The notes under the pieces were generated by a model that was given only the letters and a program-made list of their open reading frames with translations, was not told the DNA's origin and did not search any database. A stretch of DNA of 64,000 nucleotides, taken from Frateuria aurantia DSM 6220. Its GTDB lineage: Bacteria > Pseudomonadota > Gammaproteobacteria > Xanthomonadales > Rhodanobacteraceae. Where the stretch lies: positions 2,491,110 to 2,555,109 of the forward strand of contig NC_017033.1 of assembly GCF_000242255.2 (NCBI RefSeq). Direction: 5' to 3'. Position 1 is the first letter of the stretch. Each line of letters starts with the position of its first letter. Both the position numbers and the translations under genes were made by a program. This document shows, one piece after another, positions 49,300-58,563 of this stretch.

Positions 49300-50199
49300 T
49301 CAAGACATGGACTTGCCGCTCCGAATGGACAGCTCCTGGCTCAGGAAGTCGCAGAACGCCGACAGCAACGGCGAAGACTGGCGGTGCTGCGGATAGACGG
49401 CATAGACCGCCGAACTTGCCAGGCGATAGTCATCGAGTATCGTCACCAGTTGGCCACTGGCCAGTTCGGGGTCGACGATGAAGGTCGGCAGATAGGCAAT
49501 GCCCATGCCCTGTACCGCGGCATCGCGCACCAACTCGCCATTGTTGGCGCGCAAGCGTCCCTGCAACCGGATCTTCTCGTGGCCTCGGGCGCCGAAATGC
49601 CATTCCACCAGACTGCCATGACCATAGAGAAGGCAATCATGCTGCTGCAGATCGCTTGGCACCTTGGGTGCATCGCGATACCGGAGATAGGACGGACTGC
49701 AGCAGGCCACCATCTCCATCGGCGCGATCCTGCGCGCGATCAGAGAAGAATCCGCCAGCGCTCCGATACGAATGGCAAGGTCATAGCCTTCGCCATGCAG
49801 ATCGACCACTCGGTCGTTGAGCTCGATCTCGATGCTCACCTCCGGATGCGCGCCCAGAAATCTGGCCAGCAAACCGCTGAGGTGCAAAGTACCAAACGAC
49901 ATGGGGGCCGTGACCCGCAAATGCCCCCGTGGTGACTGGCTGGCACCGGTAATCGACTGCTCCAGTTCGGCAACCTGCTGCAGAATCGCCCGCGCCTGGT
50001 CGGCGTAGGCCCTCCCCAGATCGGTCGGCCGCAAATGACGGGTGGTACGAATCAGCAGCTGAGTCCCCAACTGGGCTTCCAGCGCCATGATCCGCCGGCT
50101 GATGTATTGCTTGGACACGCCCGCCCGCTCAGCCGCCGCGGTGAAACTGCCGCTGTCCAGAGTCTGGGTCAGAAGGCGCATATCTTCGAGCTGGATCAT
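49300..50199 (-). CDS. LysR-family regulator, divergent from doxX-like gene
   Basis: A 299-residue LysR protein from the ATG at 50199 (MIQLEDMRLLTQTLDSG). The helix-turn-helix is GSFTAAAERAGVSKQYISRRIMALEAQLG. The effector domain (PRGHLRVTAPMSFGTLHLSGLLARFL, then AIRIGALADSSLIARRIAPME) is of the DmlR/CrgA-like subfamily. It is divergent from the DoxX-like gene with a 130 bp spacer holding an inverted repeat, the usual arrangement of a LysR protein and its target. Confidence 0.92.
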   Translation of the reverse strand: MIQLEDMRLLTQTLDSGSFTAAAERAGVSKQYISRRIMALEAQLGTQLLIRTTRHLRPTDLGRAYADQARAILQQVAELEQSITGASQSPRGHLRVTAPMSFGTLHLSGLLARFLGAHPEVSIEIELNDRVVDLHGEGYDLAIRIGALADSSLIARRIAPMEMVACCSPSYLRYRDAPKVPSDLQQHDCLLYGHGSLVEWHFGARGHEKIRLQGRLRANNGELVRDAAVQGMGIAYLPTFIVDPELASGQLVTILDDYRLASSAVYAVYPQHRQSSPLLSAFCDFLSQELSIRSGKSMS

Positions 50200-50221
50200 A
50201 GTCAACCTGAAAGAGACAGTA

Positions 50222-50234
50222 TTACGGATCGTAA
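50222..50234. promoter_or_regulatory. Candidate LysR operator
   Basis: TTACGGATCGTAA: arms TTACG and CGTAA around GAT, with T-N11-A geometry, 23 bp from the regulator start and about 95 bp before the DoxX-like start. Confidence 0.5.
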
Positions 50235-50328
50235 CCTGTTTTTGATAGGACTGCATGACACTAAAGTACACATCACCAGCCGGGAACACACCGCGGCCAA
50301 CCCCCTCTCTCTGACTTCAAGGATTGCC

Positions 50329-50751
50329 ATGCATACCTCACGCCTCGCTTCCGCCGCCGCCCTGATCGGCCGCATCGCCCTCGCCTCCCTGTTCCTGGTC
50401 AGCGGCTTCGGCAAACTGGCCGCTCCCGCCGCCACCAAGGCCTACATCATTTCCGCCGGTCTGCCCCTGCCTGACCTCTCCTATCTGGCTGCCGTCATGG
50501 TCGAGGTCGGTTTCGGCATCGCCTTGGTACTGGGCTTCAAAACCCGCCCTGTCGCTGCCGTCATGGCCTTGTTCACACTGGCTACCGCGCTGGCTTTCCA
50601 CACCGATTTCAGTGATCAGAATCAGTTCATCAACTTCCTGAAGAATGTCTCGATCACCGGCGGCCTGCTGCAGGTGATGGCCTTCGGCGCCGGAGCCTGG
50701 AGCCTGGACGCCCTGCGCCGGTATCCGAGAGTCCGTACCTCGCTGGCCTGA
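50329..50751 (+). CDS. DoxX-family membrane protein
   Basis: A 140-residue protein with four membrane helices (LIGRIALASLFLVSGFGKLA, YLAAVMVEVGFGIALVLG, VAAVMALFTLATALAF, ITGGLLQVMAFGAGAW) and the DoxX hallmark SGFGKLAAP after helix 1. It also has HTDFSDQNQFINFLKNVSITGG, typical of the YphA/DoxX subgroup. AAGGA lies 6 bases before the ATG at 50329. DoxX-like proteins are often induced by quinones or electrophiles through a divergent LysR regulator; that role is inferred here from the arrangement. Confidence 0.9.
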   Translation: MHTSRLASAAALIGRIALASLFLVSGFGKLAAPAATKAYIISAGLPLPDLSYLAAVMVEVGFGIALVLGFKTRPVAAVMALFTLATALAFHTDFSDQNQFINFLKNVSITGGLLQVMAFGAGAWSLDALRRYPRVRTSLA

Positions 50752-50773
50752 TCAGCGCGGATCATCGACAGGC

Positions 50774-50799
50774 GACAGCCGGCCCCCGGGCCGGCTGTC
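50774..50799 (+). terminator. Hairpin after doxX-like gene
   Basis: GACAGCCGGCCC (50774-50785) and GGGCCGGCTGTC (50788-50799) form a 12 bp perfect stem with a 2-base loop, 22 bp after the stop. No T-run follows. Confidence 0.6.
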
Positions 50800-50961
50800 C
50801 GCGTTTGCGCCAGAAACCGGATCACCGGCCAAGCCGACGCATCACAGCCCTGCGTCCTGCCACCCTTTGTCAGTTCGGCGGGCAAACGCTAGACTCGCCG
50901 ATCCGCCAGCCGTCCTCAAGCGACATGCCAGCCCCTGCCCCATCTATGACAGGAGCCTGCC

Positions 50962-51954
50962 ATGCCCCCCATTTTCGCCCCTTCACGCCTTGTTCCCGGT
51001 CTTGCCCTTGTCCTCGGTCTGGCATGGGGCGGCAGTCTCTACGCCGGCCCGCCGAAATTCGATCCCATGCGCGCCCCCCTGCCGCAGACCGGACCGGCAG
51101 CGGTATCGGTTGCTGCCTCCAGTATCACCATCCTGCAGGTGGACAGCGACGAGGGTCGACATTACCGGTTATGGGTAGCTGCCATCGGCAAGCCACCTGC
51201 ATCCGGCTATCCGATGATGATCCTTCTGGACGGCCACGCGGCCATCCAGACCTTGATTGACACCAGGGACTCCGCACCGCTTCCGGGGCCGATCTTGCTG
51301 GTGGCCGTGGGCACGCCCGGACCGGCCTATTTCGATGTCGAGCAGCGTGCCTATGATTACACTCCGGATCTGGCTGACGGTCAGCCGATCTTCGATCCGC
51401 GCGTGCCACAGCGGCGAGCAGGCGGTGCCGAGGCTTTCCTGGCCACCTTGCTGGGACCGGTACAGCAAGCTCTGTCATCACGCTGGCCGCTGGATCCGTT
51501 GCATCGGGGACTGTGGGGCCACTCCTATGGCGGTCTGTTCACGCTCTATACCCTTCTGCGCCACGGCGATGCCTTCCAGTTCTACGCACCGACCAGTCCG
51601 TCGCTGTGGTGGCACGCTCCCTTGCCGCAAAACCTGGCGGAGCGCTTTGATCGCCATCAACCCGGTGCCTCGGCCTGTGTCCGGCTCAGCAACGGCTCCG
51701 CCGAAGGGCGGCCAGGTCACCACGGATCCCGCCCCGATGCCGTAGCCCCTGACCAGCCATCGCCACCACTCTTCAGTGCCGCGGACCTGGTCCAGCAGCT
51801 GGAACCCGTCTTCGGCCAGCGCCTGCAGTGGCAGACCTACTCCGGCCTGAGTCACGGCGAAACCTTCCCGGCCTCGCTTGGACCGGCGATCCGCAGCTTC
51901 AGCGCATGGAGTCATGGCGCAGCATCTTGCGGATTTGACGCCCTCAAACGATAA
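50962..51954 (+). CDS. Esterase-D-like hydrolase, probable siderophore esterase
   Basis: Alpha/beta-hydrolase of the putative-esterase family (PF00756-type), which includes IroE, BesA and Fes-like siderophore hydrolases. 330 residues with a signal peptide (LVPGLALVLGLAWGGSLYA), so periplasmic. Landmarks: MMILLDGHAAI, LVAVGTPGPAYFDVEQRAYD with YTPDL, nucleophile Ser188 in GHSYGGLFTLY, and the likely catalytic His298 in GLSHGETF. It sits directly upstream of the second TonB receptor, on the same strand 68 bp away, which supports release of iron from an esterified siderophore. A Fur-box-like sequence overlaps its stop codon, so the receptor can be transcribed separately. Confidence 0.8.
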   Translation: MPPIFAPSRLVPGLALVLGLAWGGSLYAGPPKFDPMRAPLPQTGPAAVSVAASSITILQVDSDEGRHYRLWVAAIGKPPASGYPMMILLDGHAAIQTLIDTRDSAPLPGPILLVAVGTPGPAYFDVEQRAYDYTPDLADGQPIFDPRVPQRRAGGAEAFLATLLGPVQQALSSRWPLDPLHRGLWGHSYGGLFTLYTLLRHGDAFQFYAPTSPSLWWHAPLPQNLAERFDRHQPGASACVRLSNGSAEGRPGHHGSRPDAVAPDQPSPPLFSAADLVQQLEPVFGQRLQWQTYSGLSHGETFPASLGPAIRSFSAWSHGAASCGFDALKR

Positions 51955-51968
51955 TGCGTCTCGTTATC
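51950..51968 (+). promoter_or_regulatory. Fur-box-like sequence upstream of receptor 2
   Basis: GATAATGCGTCTCGTTATC is an inverted repeat (GATAA...TTATC) matching 14 of 19 positions of the Fur consensus by hand count. It overlaps the stop codon of the esterase gene and lies 55 bp before the receptor start. Confidence 0.7.
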
Positions 51969-52022
51969 ATATAACCCACTATCCCGTGGCGGCCATCGTC
52001 CCGCCAACGGCAAGGACTACCC

Positions 52023-54254
52023 ATGACTTCCCTACCGCCTTCTGCCGGCGCCATGCCCCGTCTATCGACACTCAGCCTGCTCCTGAGCCTGCTGCTGCCG
52101 CAAGCTCTGTTGGCGACAGCTTCGCAGACGACTCCTGCGAGCGGGGTGCACGATATCCCCGGCGCCACTCCCGCCAAAGCCGGGGCCAGACAGCTGGAGT
52201 CCGTCACCGTCAATGCCTACCGCCCGGCCGACAGCGCCGTCGGCGCCACCAAGAGCACCACGCCGCCTCTGGAGACCCCTCAATCGATTTCGGTCGTCAC
52301 GCGAGCGGAAATGGATGCCCGCGGAGTGCAAAGCGTCAACGAGGCGGTTCGCTATATCGCGGGCGTGCAATCGGAAGCCAGCGGCATCGACAGCCGGGTC
52401 GACGATTATTCGGTCCGCGGTTTCGCGGTCGGCAGCTTTACCAATGACATTACCCTCGATGGCATGAAGGCACCGGGCGGCAGCCAGTGGAACCGTCCCT
52501 CTTTTGATGCCTGGGGTCTGGAACGGGTCGAAGTGCTGAAAGGTCCTTCAGCCGTGCTGTACGGTCAGGTGGCCCCGGGCGGAATGGTCAACCAGGTCAG
52601 CAAGCTGCCGACCGAGCAACCCATCCATCTGGTCCAGCTTTCCGGCGGCAGCTTCTCGCAACGTGGCGTGGCCATCGACATGGGGAGCAAGGCCGCCCAT
52701 GACAAACTGCTGTATCGAGTCGTAGGCATGTATCGTGACGGCAACGCCCAGATCGGCCACACCCGGCTCAAGCGCTACATGATCGCTCCCAGTCTGACCT
52801 GGAAGATCAATGACGATACCCGGTTGACCCTGCTCAGTCAGTTTCAGCGCGATCAGGGTGGCGCCACCTTCCAGTTCCTGCCGATGACCGGCACGCTCAA
52901 GCCCGGTGCCCAGGGATATATGCGCAACACCACCTTTATCGGTGAGCCAGGCTGGAACACCTACAACCGCACCCAGTACAGTGCCGGCTGGATGTTCGAG
53001 CATCGTTTCAGTGATCACTGGAAACTGCAGCAGAGTCTGCGTTACACCTATGTGTCCTCGCTCTATCGCAGCGTCGTGACCAGCGGTGCCCTCGCCGCCG
53101 ATGGACGAACCCAGAATCGGCGTGCGGTACAAGGCGAGGGAACGTCATCGGGCTATACGGCCGATACCCGCTTGAGCGGTCTGTTCCACACCGGCCAGGT
53201 CCGCCATGAGGTTCTGGTCGGCATCGACTGGCAGAACACCCACTGGACCGGCTTGCGGCAACTGGCCTCGAAAGCGCCCTCGTCGATTGACATCTACGCG
53301 CCCATCTACGGCGGTACCGGCTTTGCCTCTTCGCTGAAGCCTCAGGTATCCACCCGCGAAACCGACCAGCAGCTGGGCTTCTATGCCCAGGATCAGCTTG
53401 CACTCGGTCACTGGCGGCTGACCCTGGGGACCCGCTACGACTGGGCGACGACGGATGCGCTGAATCGGCTGAAGCATCTCGAGACCCCCATCCAGACCCA
53501 CGCTCTGACCAACCGTGGCGGGCTGCTTTATCTGTTCGACAGCGGCTTCGCTCCCTATATCAGCTTTGCCCAGTCGTTCCAGCCGCCGACCAACGGCGCG
53601 GGCCAAAGCTATGAGGGCCGCATGTTCAAGGCCGTGACCGGAAGCCAGTACGAGGCCGGCGTCAAATATCAGCCCCAATCCATCGATGGCATGATCACCG
53701 CCGCCGTCTATGATCTGCGCCAACGCAATATTCTGGGTACGGACCCCGATGCCAGCCATGTCTGCGGCACCGGCACCTGCATGATCCAGGATGGCGAGGG
53801 CAGGATCCGGGGCATCGAACTGGAAGGCCGGCTGACTCCCGCCGATGGCTGGAGCATGATCGGTACCTGGACTCGCATGCAGTCCGTGCTGCTGAAGAGC
53901 AGTTATGGCAACCAAGGCAACGGCCTGCCTCAGGTACCGCGTGAAATGGCCTCGGCCTGGAGCGACTACACTTTCCAGCACGGTTGGCTGGAAGGCTTTG
54001 CGGTCGCCGGTGGCGTCCGCTACATCTCCGAAACCTGGGGCGACAGCGCCAACAAGATCCGGGTGCCCGCCTATACCTTGTTCGATGCCTCGCTGCGTCT
54101 GGATCTGGCGCGGTTCGGCTGGCGCGGCGCGCGGCTGGCAGTCAATGGCAGCAATCTGGCCAACAAGCGCTATGTCGCCACCTGTGGCAGCGTGGCCAGC
54201 TGCTACTACGGCAGCGGCCGAAACCTCATGGCTACCCTGCGCTATCAATGGTGA
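52023..54254 (+). CDS. TonB-dependent siderophore receptor 2 (ferrichrome-receptor-like)
   Basis: Outer-membrane ferric siderophore receptor of 743 residues. AAGGA lies 6 bases before the ATG at 52023. Signal peptide LSLLLSLLLPQALLATA. The plug has LESVTVNAYRPAD, ETPQSISVVTRAEMDARGVQS, SVRGFAVGSFTNDITLDGM and LERVEVLKGPSAVLYGQVAP with GGMVNQVSK, a wording typical of FhuA/FcuA-type receptors. The barrel ends MATLRYQW with an aromatic terminal residue. A CGTGTC pair (HVCGTGTCMIQ) lies in an extracellular loop region. Iron control is suggested by the Fur-box-like element just upstream. Confidence 0.93.
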   Translation: MTSLPPSAGAMPRLSTLSLLLSLLLPQALLATASQTTPASGVHDIPGATPAKAGARQLESVTVNAYRPADSAVGATKSTTPPLETPQSISVVTRAEMDARGVQSVNEAVRYIAGVQSEASGIDSRVDDYSVRGFAVGSFTNDITLDGMKAPGGSQWNRPSFDAWGLERVEVLKGPSAVLYGQVAPGGMVNQVSKLPTEQPIHLVQLSGGSFSQRGVAIDMGSKAAHDKLLYRVVGMYRDGNAQIGHTRLKRYMIAPSLTWKINDDTRLTLLSQFQRDQGGATFQFLPMTGTLKPGAQGYMRNTTFIGEPGWNTYNRTQYSAGWMFEHRFSDHWKLQQSLRYTYVSSLYRSVVTSGALAADGRTQNRRAVQGEGTSSGYTADTRLSGLFHTGQVRHEVLVGIDWQNTHWTGLRQLASKAPSSIDIYAPIYGGTGFASSLKPQVSTRETDQQLGFYAQDQLALGHWRLTLGTRYDWATTDALNRLKHLETPIQTHALTNRGGLLYLFDSGFAPYISFAQSFQPPTNGAGQSYEGRMFKAVTGSQYEAGVKYQPQSIDGMITAAVYDLRQRNILGTDPDASHVCGTGTCMIQDGEGRIRGIELEGRLTPADGWSMIGTWTRMQSVLLKSSYGNQGNGLPQVPREMASAWSDYTFQHGWLEGFAVAGGVRYISETWGDSANKIRVPAYTLFDASLRLDLARFGWRGARLAVNGSNLANKRYVATCGSVASCYYGSGRNLMATLRYQW

Positions 54255-55262
54255 AGGCCGGCAGGCTCCATGCCATGCCGGAGCCTGTCAGCTGCACGCG
54301 CCCCACGCTGTCCGCCTCGCTCCCCATTGGCGGCTGCATCTCTGCGCATGCAGCTCCGGTTCGTCGCCAAAGGCTGGTCGGACGACAAGCGCACCGCCTC
54401 CGCTGATAACGTCACACGATATGGTCTGACCGCCATTTTCATGGGCATATGCGAACCACCGCAAACCGCGATGACGGCAGCTTCTCGTCCGGAGCTTCCC
54501 GATGCGCCGCCGCATCCACGCGATGCATTTATCTCGTCACCATGTCAGGTGTCGTTATCCGCCAGCGCCCGGACCTAGCCCTCTCGCTCATCTTCCAGAC
54601 CGGTCCGGGCCATCCTTCCGGCACGACGTGCCTGTGCCGGGTCCTGCATCCCCCCTACCACGGCACTCCATGGCTCACCTGCTGCGCTCGGCCACGACGA
54701 CCATCGTCCCGACCTCCCTTCGTCAACATCCGTCCGCGCCATGCGCTGGCCATCAGTGGCCGGCCCACCGTAAGAAGACCTAACGAGTGGACGTTTGCGC
54801 TTCAGCATCCATCCGCCAGCTGGCCAGGGCATGGCCATATCCGCCTTCGTCCTTTATGGTGGACCCGCGCAGGCAGGCCTCTCCGCCCCCAGATCCTCGG
54901 CCGACACGACGCTGATCACCGGAGACCTTGCACCGGGCGCGATTGCTTCTTGCTTTGCAAGATTTCCAGGAGGCTCATGCACGCGACAACGCCCACGCCA
55001 ACGAATCACAATTGAACTGTATCGGACCGATGGCCGACTGTTGCACCGGAGCTGCCCGCCATACCGTGACGGGTGACCATCTCCCCCGGTTTTCGCCAAG
55101 GCCGGTTCGGCCCAGTTGGCCAGGCCAGCGCTCCAAGGGCCGCGGCGGCGGGGTTCGCAACGCCCGTGGCCTGCACGCGCTCGTTCGATGCCATTCCCCG
55201 GATACAGCGGCCCCGCACTGTCCGGATGCCATATCGGCAGCAGACTACCCAGATTCAAGATA
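54255..55262. other. 1 kb stretch with no recognisable gene
   Basis: Many open frames cross this segment on both strands, but all are Pro/Arg/Ser-rich shadow-like translations without family similarity or a good start. The sequence is GC-rich throughout, with no intact mobile element. It may be decayed coding DNA. The promoter of the MFS gene should lie at its right end. Confidence 0.55.
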
Positions 55263-56489
55263 ATGGATTCAAAACTGAACACCCCACGCACCACCTCGTC
55301 CACTTCAGTCGCCCGACCGGCCCACCCAGGTATGCTTGCCTTCGCGCTGGCTCTGGGCGCCTTCACCATCGGCACGGCCGAGTTCGCGGCGATGCCCTTG
55401 CTGCCACTGGTATCCAAGGCCTTCAATATCAGTGCGCCCTATGCCGGACACATGATCAGCGCCTATGCACTGGGCGTCGTCGTCGGTGCACCGCTGATCA
55501 TGTTGACCACGGTCAACATGCGTCGACGCAGCTTGCTGATCGGGCTGAGCCTGTTCGTGGCCATCACCAATATCGCCAGTGCCCTGGTGCCGGACTTCCA
55601 CTGGCTGCTGCTGACCCGGTTCCTCAGCGGCCTGCCGCACGGTGCCTTCATGGGCAGCGCCGCGGTACTGGCCTCCTCCACCGCGCCGCCCGGCAAACGC
55701 GCCTCCGCCGTGGCACGGGTGTTTCTGGGGCTGACCATCGCCACCATCATCGGGGTGCCGGCAGCCACCGGTCTCAGCCAGATCCTGGGCTGGCAGGCGA
55801 GCATGCTGATCGTGGCCGGCCTGGGGCTGGCCACGGCCGTCTGCATCGCCCGCTACGCGCCCCGTACCCCGGTGCCGCCAGGTGGCGGCCCCTTGAAGGA
55901 ATTGAAGTCACTGGCCAACCGGGCCGTGTGGCTGACCCTGGGCGTATGCATGATCGGTTTCGGCGGACTGTTCTGCATATACACCTATCTGGCCGACACC
56001 TTGCTGCGGGTCACTCATACCTCGCCGCACTGGATTCCGCTGATCATGATGGTCTTCGGCGTGGGTACCACTATAGGCAATCTGGTCGGCGGGGCACTGG
56101 CCGACCGCTCTCCCGCCCGCGCCGCCGCAGGCATGCTGATTTTCAGCACCCTGGTACTGCTGATCTATCCTTCGACCACACCCCATCTCGCACTGCTGAC
56201 CCCGACGGTATTCCTGGTCGGTGCAGGCATCGGACTGTCTGCCGTGCTGCAGACATGGCTGACCCAGATGGCACCTCAAGGCCAGGCTGCCGTCAGCGCC
56301 CTGCTGCAATGCGCCTTCAACCTGGCCAATGCCATCGGCCCTTGGGTCGGTGGTCTGGCGATTGCCGCCGGCTACGGATTCGCCTCCACCGGCTACGTCG
56401 CCGCTGCGCTGTCGTTTGGCGGCTTGCTGCTGTGGGTGCTGGCCTATCGCGCGGATGCACCCCAGGAGACGGTGGTCCAGTCCCGCTGA
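55263..56489 (+). CDS. MFS exporter, AraJ-like (DHA1 family)
   Basis: Twelve-helix major facilitator of 408 residues from the ATG at 55263 (MDSKLNTPRTTSSTS). The first helix has LALGAFTIGTAEFAAMPLLPL, the signature of the AraJ/YdhP/Bcr-like DHA1 group. The loop 2-3 motif A is present as TTVNMRRRSLLIG, and motif C-like GVPAATGLSQILGWQ is in helix 5. The frame is open back to 55116 without similarity, and the ribosome binding site is weak. Relatives export sugars or drugs; the substrate is unknown. It is followed by the S10 peptidase gene after 190 bp and an inverted repeat. Confidence 0.9.
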   Translation: MDSKLNTPRTTSSTSVARPAHPGMLAFALALGAFTIGTAEFAAMPLLPLVSKAFNISAPYAGHMISAYALGVVVGAPLIMLTTVNMRRRSLLIGLSLFVAITNIASALVPDFHWLLLTRFLSGLPHGAFMGSAAVLASSTAPPGKRASAVARVFLGLTIATIIGVPAATGLSQILGWQASMLIVAGLGLATAVCIARYAPRTPVPPGGGPLKELKSLANRAVWLTLGVCMIGFGGLFCIYTYLADTLLRVTHTSPHWIPLIMMVFGVGTTIGNLVGGALADRSPARAAAGMLIFSTLVLLIYPSTTPHLALLTPTVFLVGAGIGLSAVLQTWLTQMAPQGQAAVSALLQCAFNLANAIGPWVGGLAIAAGYGFASTGYVAAALSFGGLLLWVLAYRADAPQETVVQSR

Positions 56490-56607
56490 AGCAGCCATCT
56501 GCCTGCCGATGTGTTCACATCGACATGTACCTTGCACCCCGTTCAGACACACGTCGTGACTTATGGCACTGAGATTGCCTGCCGATAGCGCCAAGATAGG
56601 GGGCTGT

Positions 56608-56649
56608 CCCTCTCGCCGCTCCGGAGCAGGTCCGTAGCCGGCGAGAGGG
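56608..56649 (+). repeat. Inverted repeat in the leader of the S10 peptidase gene
   Basis: CCCTCTCGCCG (56608-56618) and CGGCGAGAGGG (56639-56649) form a perfect 11 bp stem around a 20-base loop, ending 27 bp before the peptidase ATG. It could be a terminator for the MFS gene (only CATTCTTT follows) or a leader hairpin. Confidence 0.55.
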
Positions 56650-56676
56650 GCATTCTTTCCACTTGAAGGACACAAC

Positions 56677-58221
56677 ATGAAACCTGGTGTATTGCCGCTG
56701 GCACTCGGACTGGCACTGGCCGCCGTCACAGGCTCGGGCTGGGCCGCCGAAAACCATGACGCACCCAAGAAGGCCGAGGCAAATTCGCCGATACCGGCTG
56801 AACGGAATGTCGCTACCCGCCATGTGCTGCATATCGATGGCGGCAGCCTGCATTACACCGCCCACGCCGGTACCCTGCTGATCCATGACGACAAGGGCAA
56901 AGCCATCGGCAGCATGTTCTACGTGGCCTATACCAAGGACGGCATCAAGGACAAGAGCAAGCGACCGGTGACCTTCCTCTACAACGGCGGCCCCGGCTCG
57001 GCCAGCCTGTGGATGCATATGGGCTCCTTCGGTCCGAAGCGGGTACTGACCACCAATGCCGGCGCCACCCCGCCGCCGCCTTACCAGCTGGTCGACAATC
57101 CGGACAGCCTGCTGGACGTGACCGACCTGGTCTTTATCGATGCGATGGGCACCGGCTTCTCGACTCCGGTCGGCAGCGGCACCGACAAGGACTTCTGGGG
57201 CGTGGATCAGGATGCCACCGCTTTCGACAAGTTCATTACCCGTTATGTCACGGTCAACCAGCGCTGGAACTCGCCCAAGTTCCTGTATGGCGAATCCTAT
57301 GGCACCACCCGCTCGGCGGCCCTGGTCGACAAGCTGCAAAATGACGGCATGGCCTTCAATGGCGTCATCCTGATGTCTTCCATCCTCAATTACGGCGAAT
57401 TGCTGCCCGGGATGGATCGCGAGTCGATCGGCAACCTGCCCTCGTATGCCGCCATTGCGGCCTATCACCACAAGATCGCGCTGCCTGCCGGTGGCCTGCC
57501 GGAGCTGCTGAACCAGGCACGCGCCTTTGCCGACACCGAATACACCGAGGCGCTGGCCAAGGGCGATACCCTGCCCGCCGCGCAGAAAGCAGCCATCGCG
57601 GCAAAACTCAGTGCCCTGACCGGCCTCAGCACGACCTGGCTGCTGGAAGCCAACCTGCGCATCGATCCTTCGCGCTTCCAGAAAGAACTGCTGCGCGACC
57701 GCCGACTGACCATCGGCCGCTACGATGCCCGCTTCACCGGCATCGACTCCGACGCGGCTGGCGAAACCACCGAGACGGATCCCTCCGATACCGGCATGTC
57801 CGGCGCCTTCACTGCCGCATTCAACCAGTACCTGACCACCGACCTGAACTATCACAGCGACCGCAGCTACCTGACGATGAGCAACGCCATCGAGTCATGG
57901 GACTGGAAGCACCGTGCGGCAGGCAACGGCTGGAAAGTCCCGATGCCTTATGTCGTGAGCGATCTGGGCGAAGCCATGCGTTCGAATCCGCACCTGCATG
58001 TGCTCTCGGCCAACGGCTGGTACGACCTGGCCACGCCGTTCCATGCCACCGAATATGACCTGGCGCATCTCGGCCTGGAGCCCTCGCAAATGGGGCAGTT
58101 GCAGTACACCTATTATCCCTCCGGCCACATGATCTATCTCAACCCCCAGGCCCTGCATCAGCTGAAGCATGACCTCGTCGGTTTCTACCATCAGGCAGCA
58201 CCGACGGCCAGCAAGCCCTGA
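56677..58221 (+). CDS. Periplasmic serine carboxypeptidase (S10 family)
   Basis: Carboxypeptidase Y-like peptidase with a signal peptide (VLPLALGLALAAVTGSGWA). 514 residues. Landmarks: PVTFLYNGGPGSASLWMHMG (oxyanion hole), nucleophile Ser207 in YGESYGTTRSAALVD, Asp450 in NGWYDLATPF and His484 in YPSGHMIYLN, so the catalytic triad is complete. Bacterial S10 enzymes of this type occur in xanthomonads and acidophiles and release C-terminal residues from peptides at low pH. AAGGA lies 9 bases before the ATG. It is flanked by two sugar-efflux-like MFS genes on the same strand, but gaps of 190 and 340 bp with hairpins make a single operon unlikely. Confidence 0.93.
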   Translation: MKPGVLPLALGLALAAVTGSGWAAENHDAPKKAEANSPIPAERNVATRHVLHIDGGSLHYTAHAGTLLIHDDKGKAIGSMFYVAYTKDGIKDKSKRPVTFLYNGGPGSASLWMHMGSFGPKRVLTTNAGATPPPPYQLVDNPDSLLDVTDLVFIDAMGTGFSTPVGSGTDKDFWGVDQDATAFDKFITRYVTVNQRWNSPKFLYGESYGTTRSAALVDKLQNDGMAFNGVILMSSILNYGELLPGMDRESIGNLPSYAAIAAYHHKIALPAGGLPELLNQARAFADTEYTEALAKGDTLPAAQKAAIAAKLSALTGLSTTWLLEANLRIDPSRFQKELLRDRRLTIGRYDARFTGIDSDAAGETTETDPSDTGMSGAFTAAFNQYLTTDLNYHSDRSYLTMSNAIESWDWKHRAAGNGWKVPMPYVVSDLGEAMRSNPHLHVLSANGWYDLATPFHATEYDLAHLGLEPSQMGQLQYTYYPSGHMIYLNPQALHQLKHDLVGFYHQAAPTASKP

Positions 58222-58563
58222 GGCATGCCCCGGGCGGGCTGCATGCCGCCCGCCTGGCGAATTCGACAGGGCGCCCGCAACAGGCGCCCTGTCGCCAAAC
58301 AACCCGACCCTGACCAAACCGTACGGCCGGCCGATGCAAACGGCCCCCCATGGCCTCGCCAGTCCTGTCTTTGCATCGACACACGACGCTTGAGGCCCTG
58401 CCGTTCAGGGGCTTGCCGCTCCCGTACCCGTGACTGAATGCAGTCCGACATACCCGTCATCGGCTGCTGCAAAGCAGCACGATGGCTTGCTACCATGCGC
58501 ATGTTTTCACCTGCCCACTCCTGCGGCCGCCCGCCAGCGAGCCTCCCGCCAGACCATCCGATC
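58222..58563. other. Spacer with strong hairpin between S10 peptidase and SotB-like gene
   Basis: About 340 bp without a gene. It contains a 12 bp perfect hairpin, CGACAGGGCGCC (58264-58275) and GGCGCCCTGTCG (58283-58294), preceded by a smaller GGGCGG/CCGCCC hairpin (about 58232-58253). These probably mark the end of the peptidase transcript, though no T-run follows. Confidence 0.55.
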
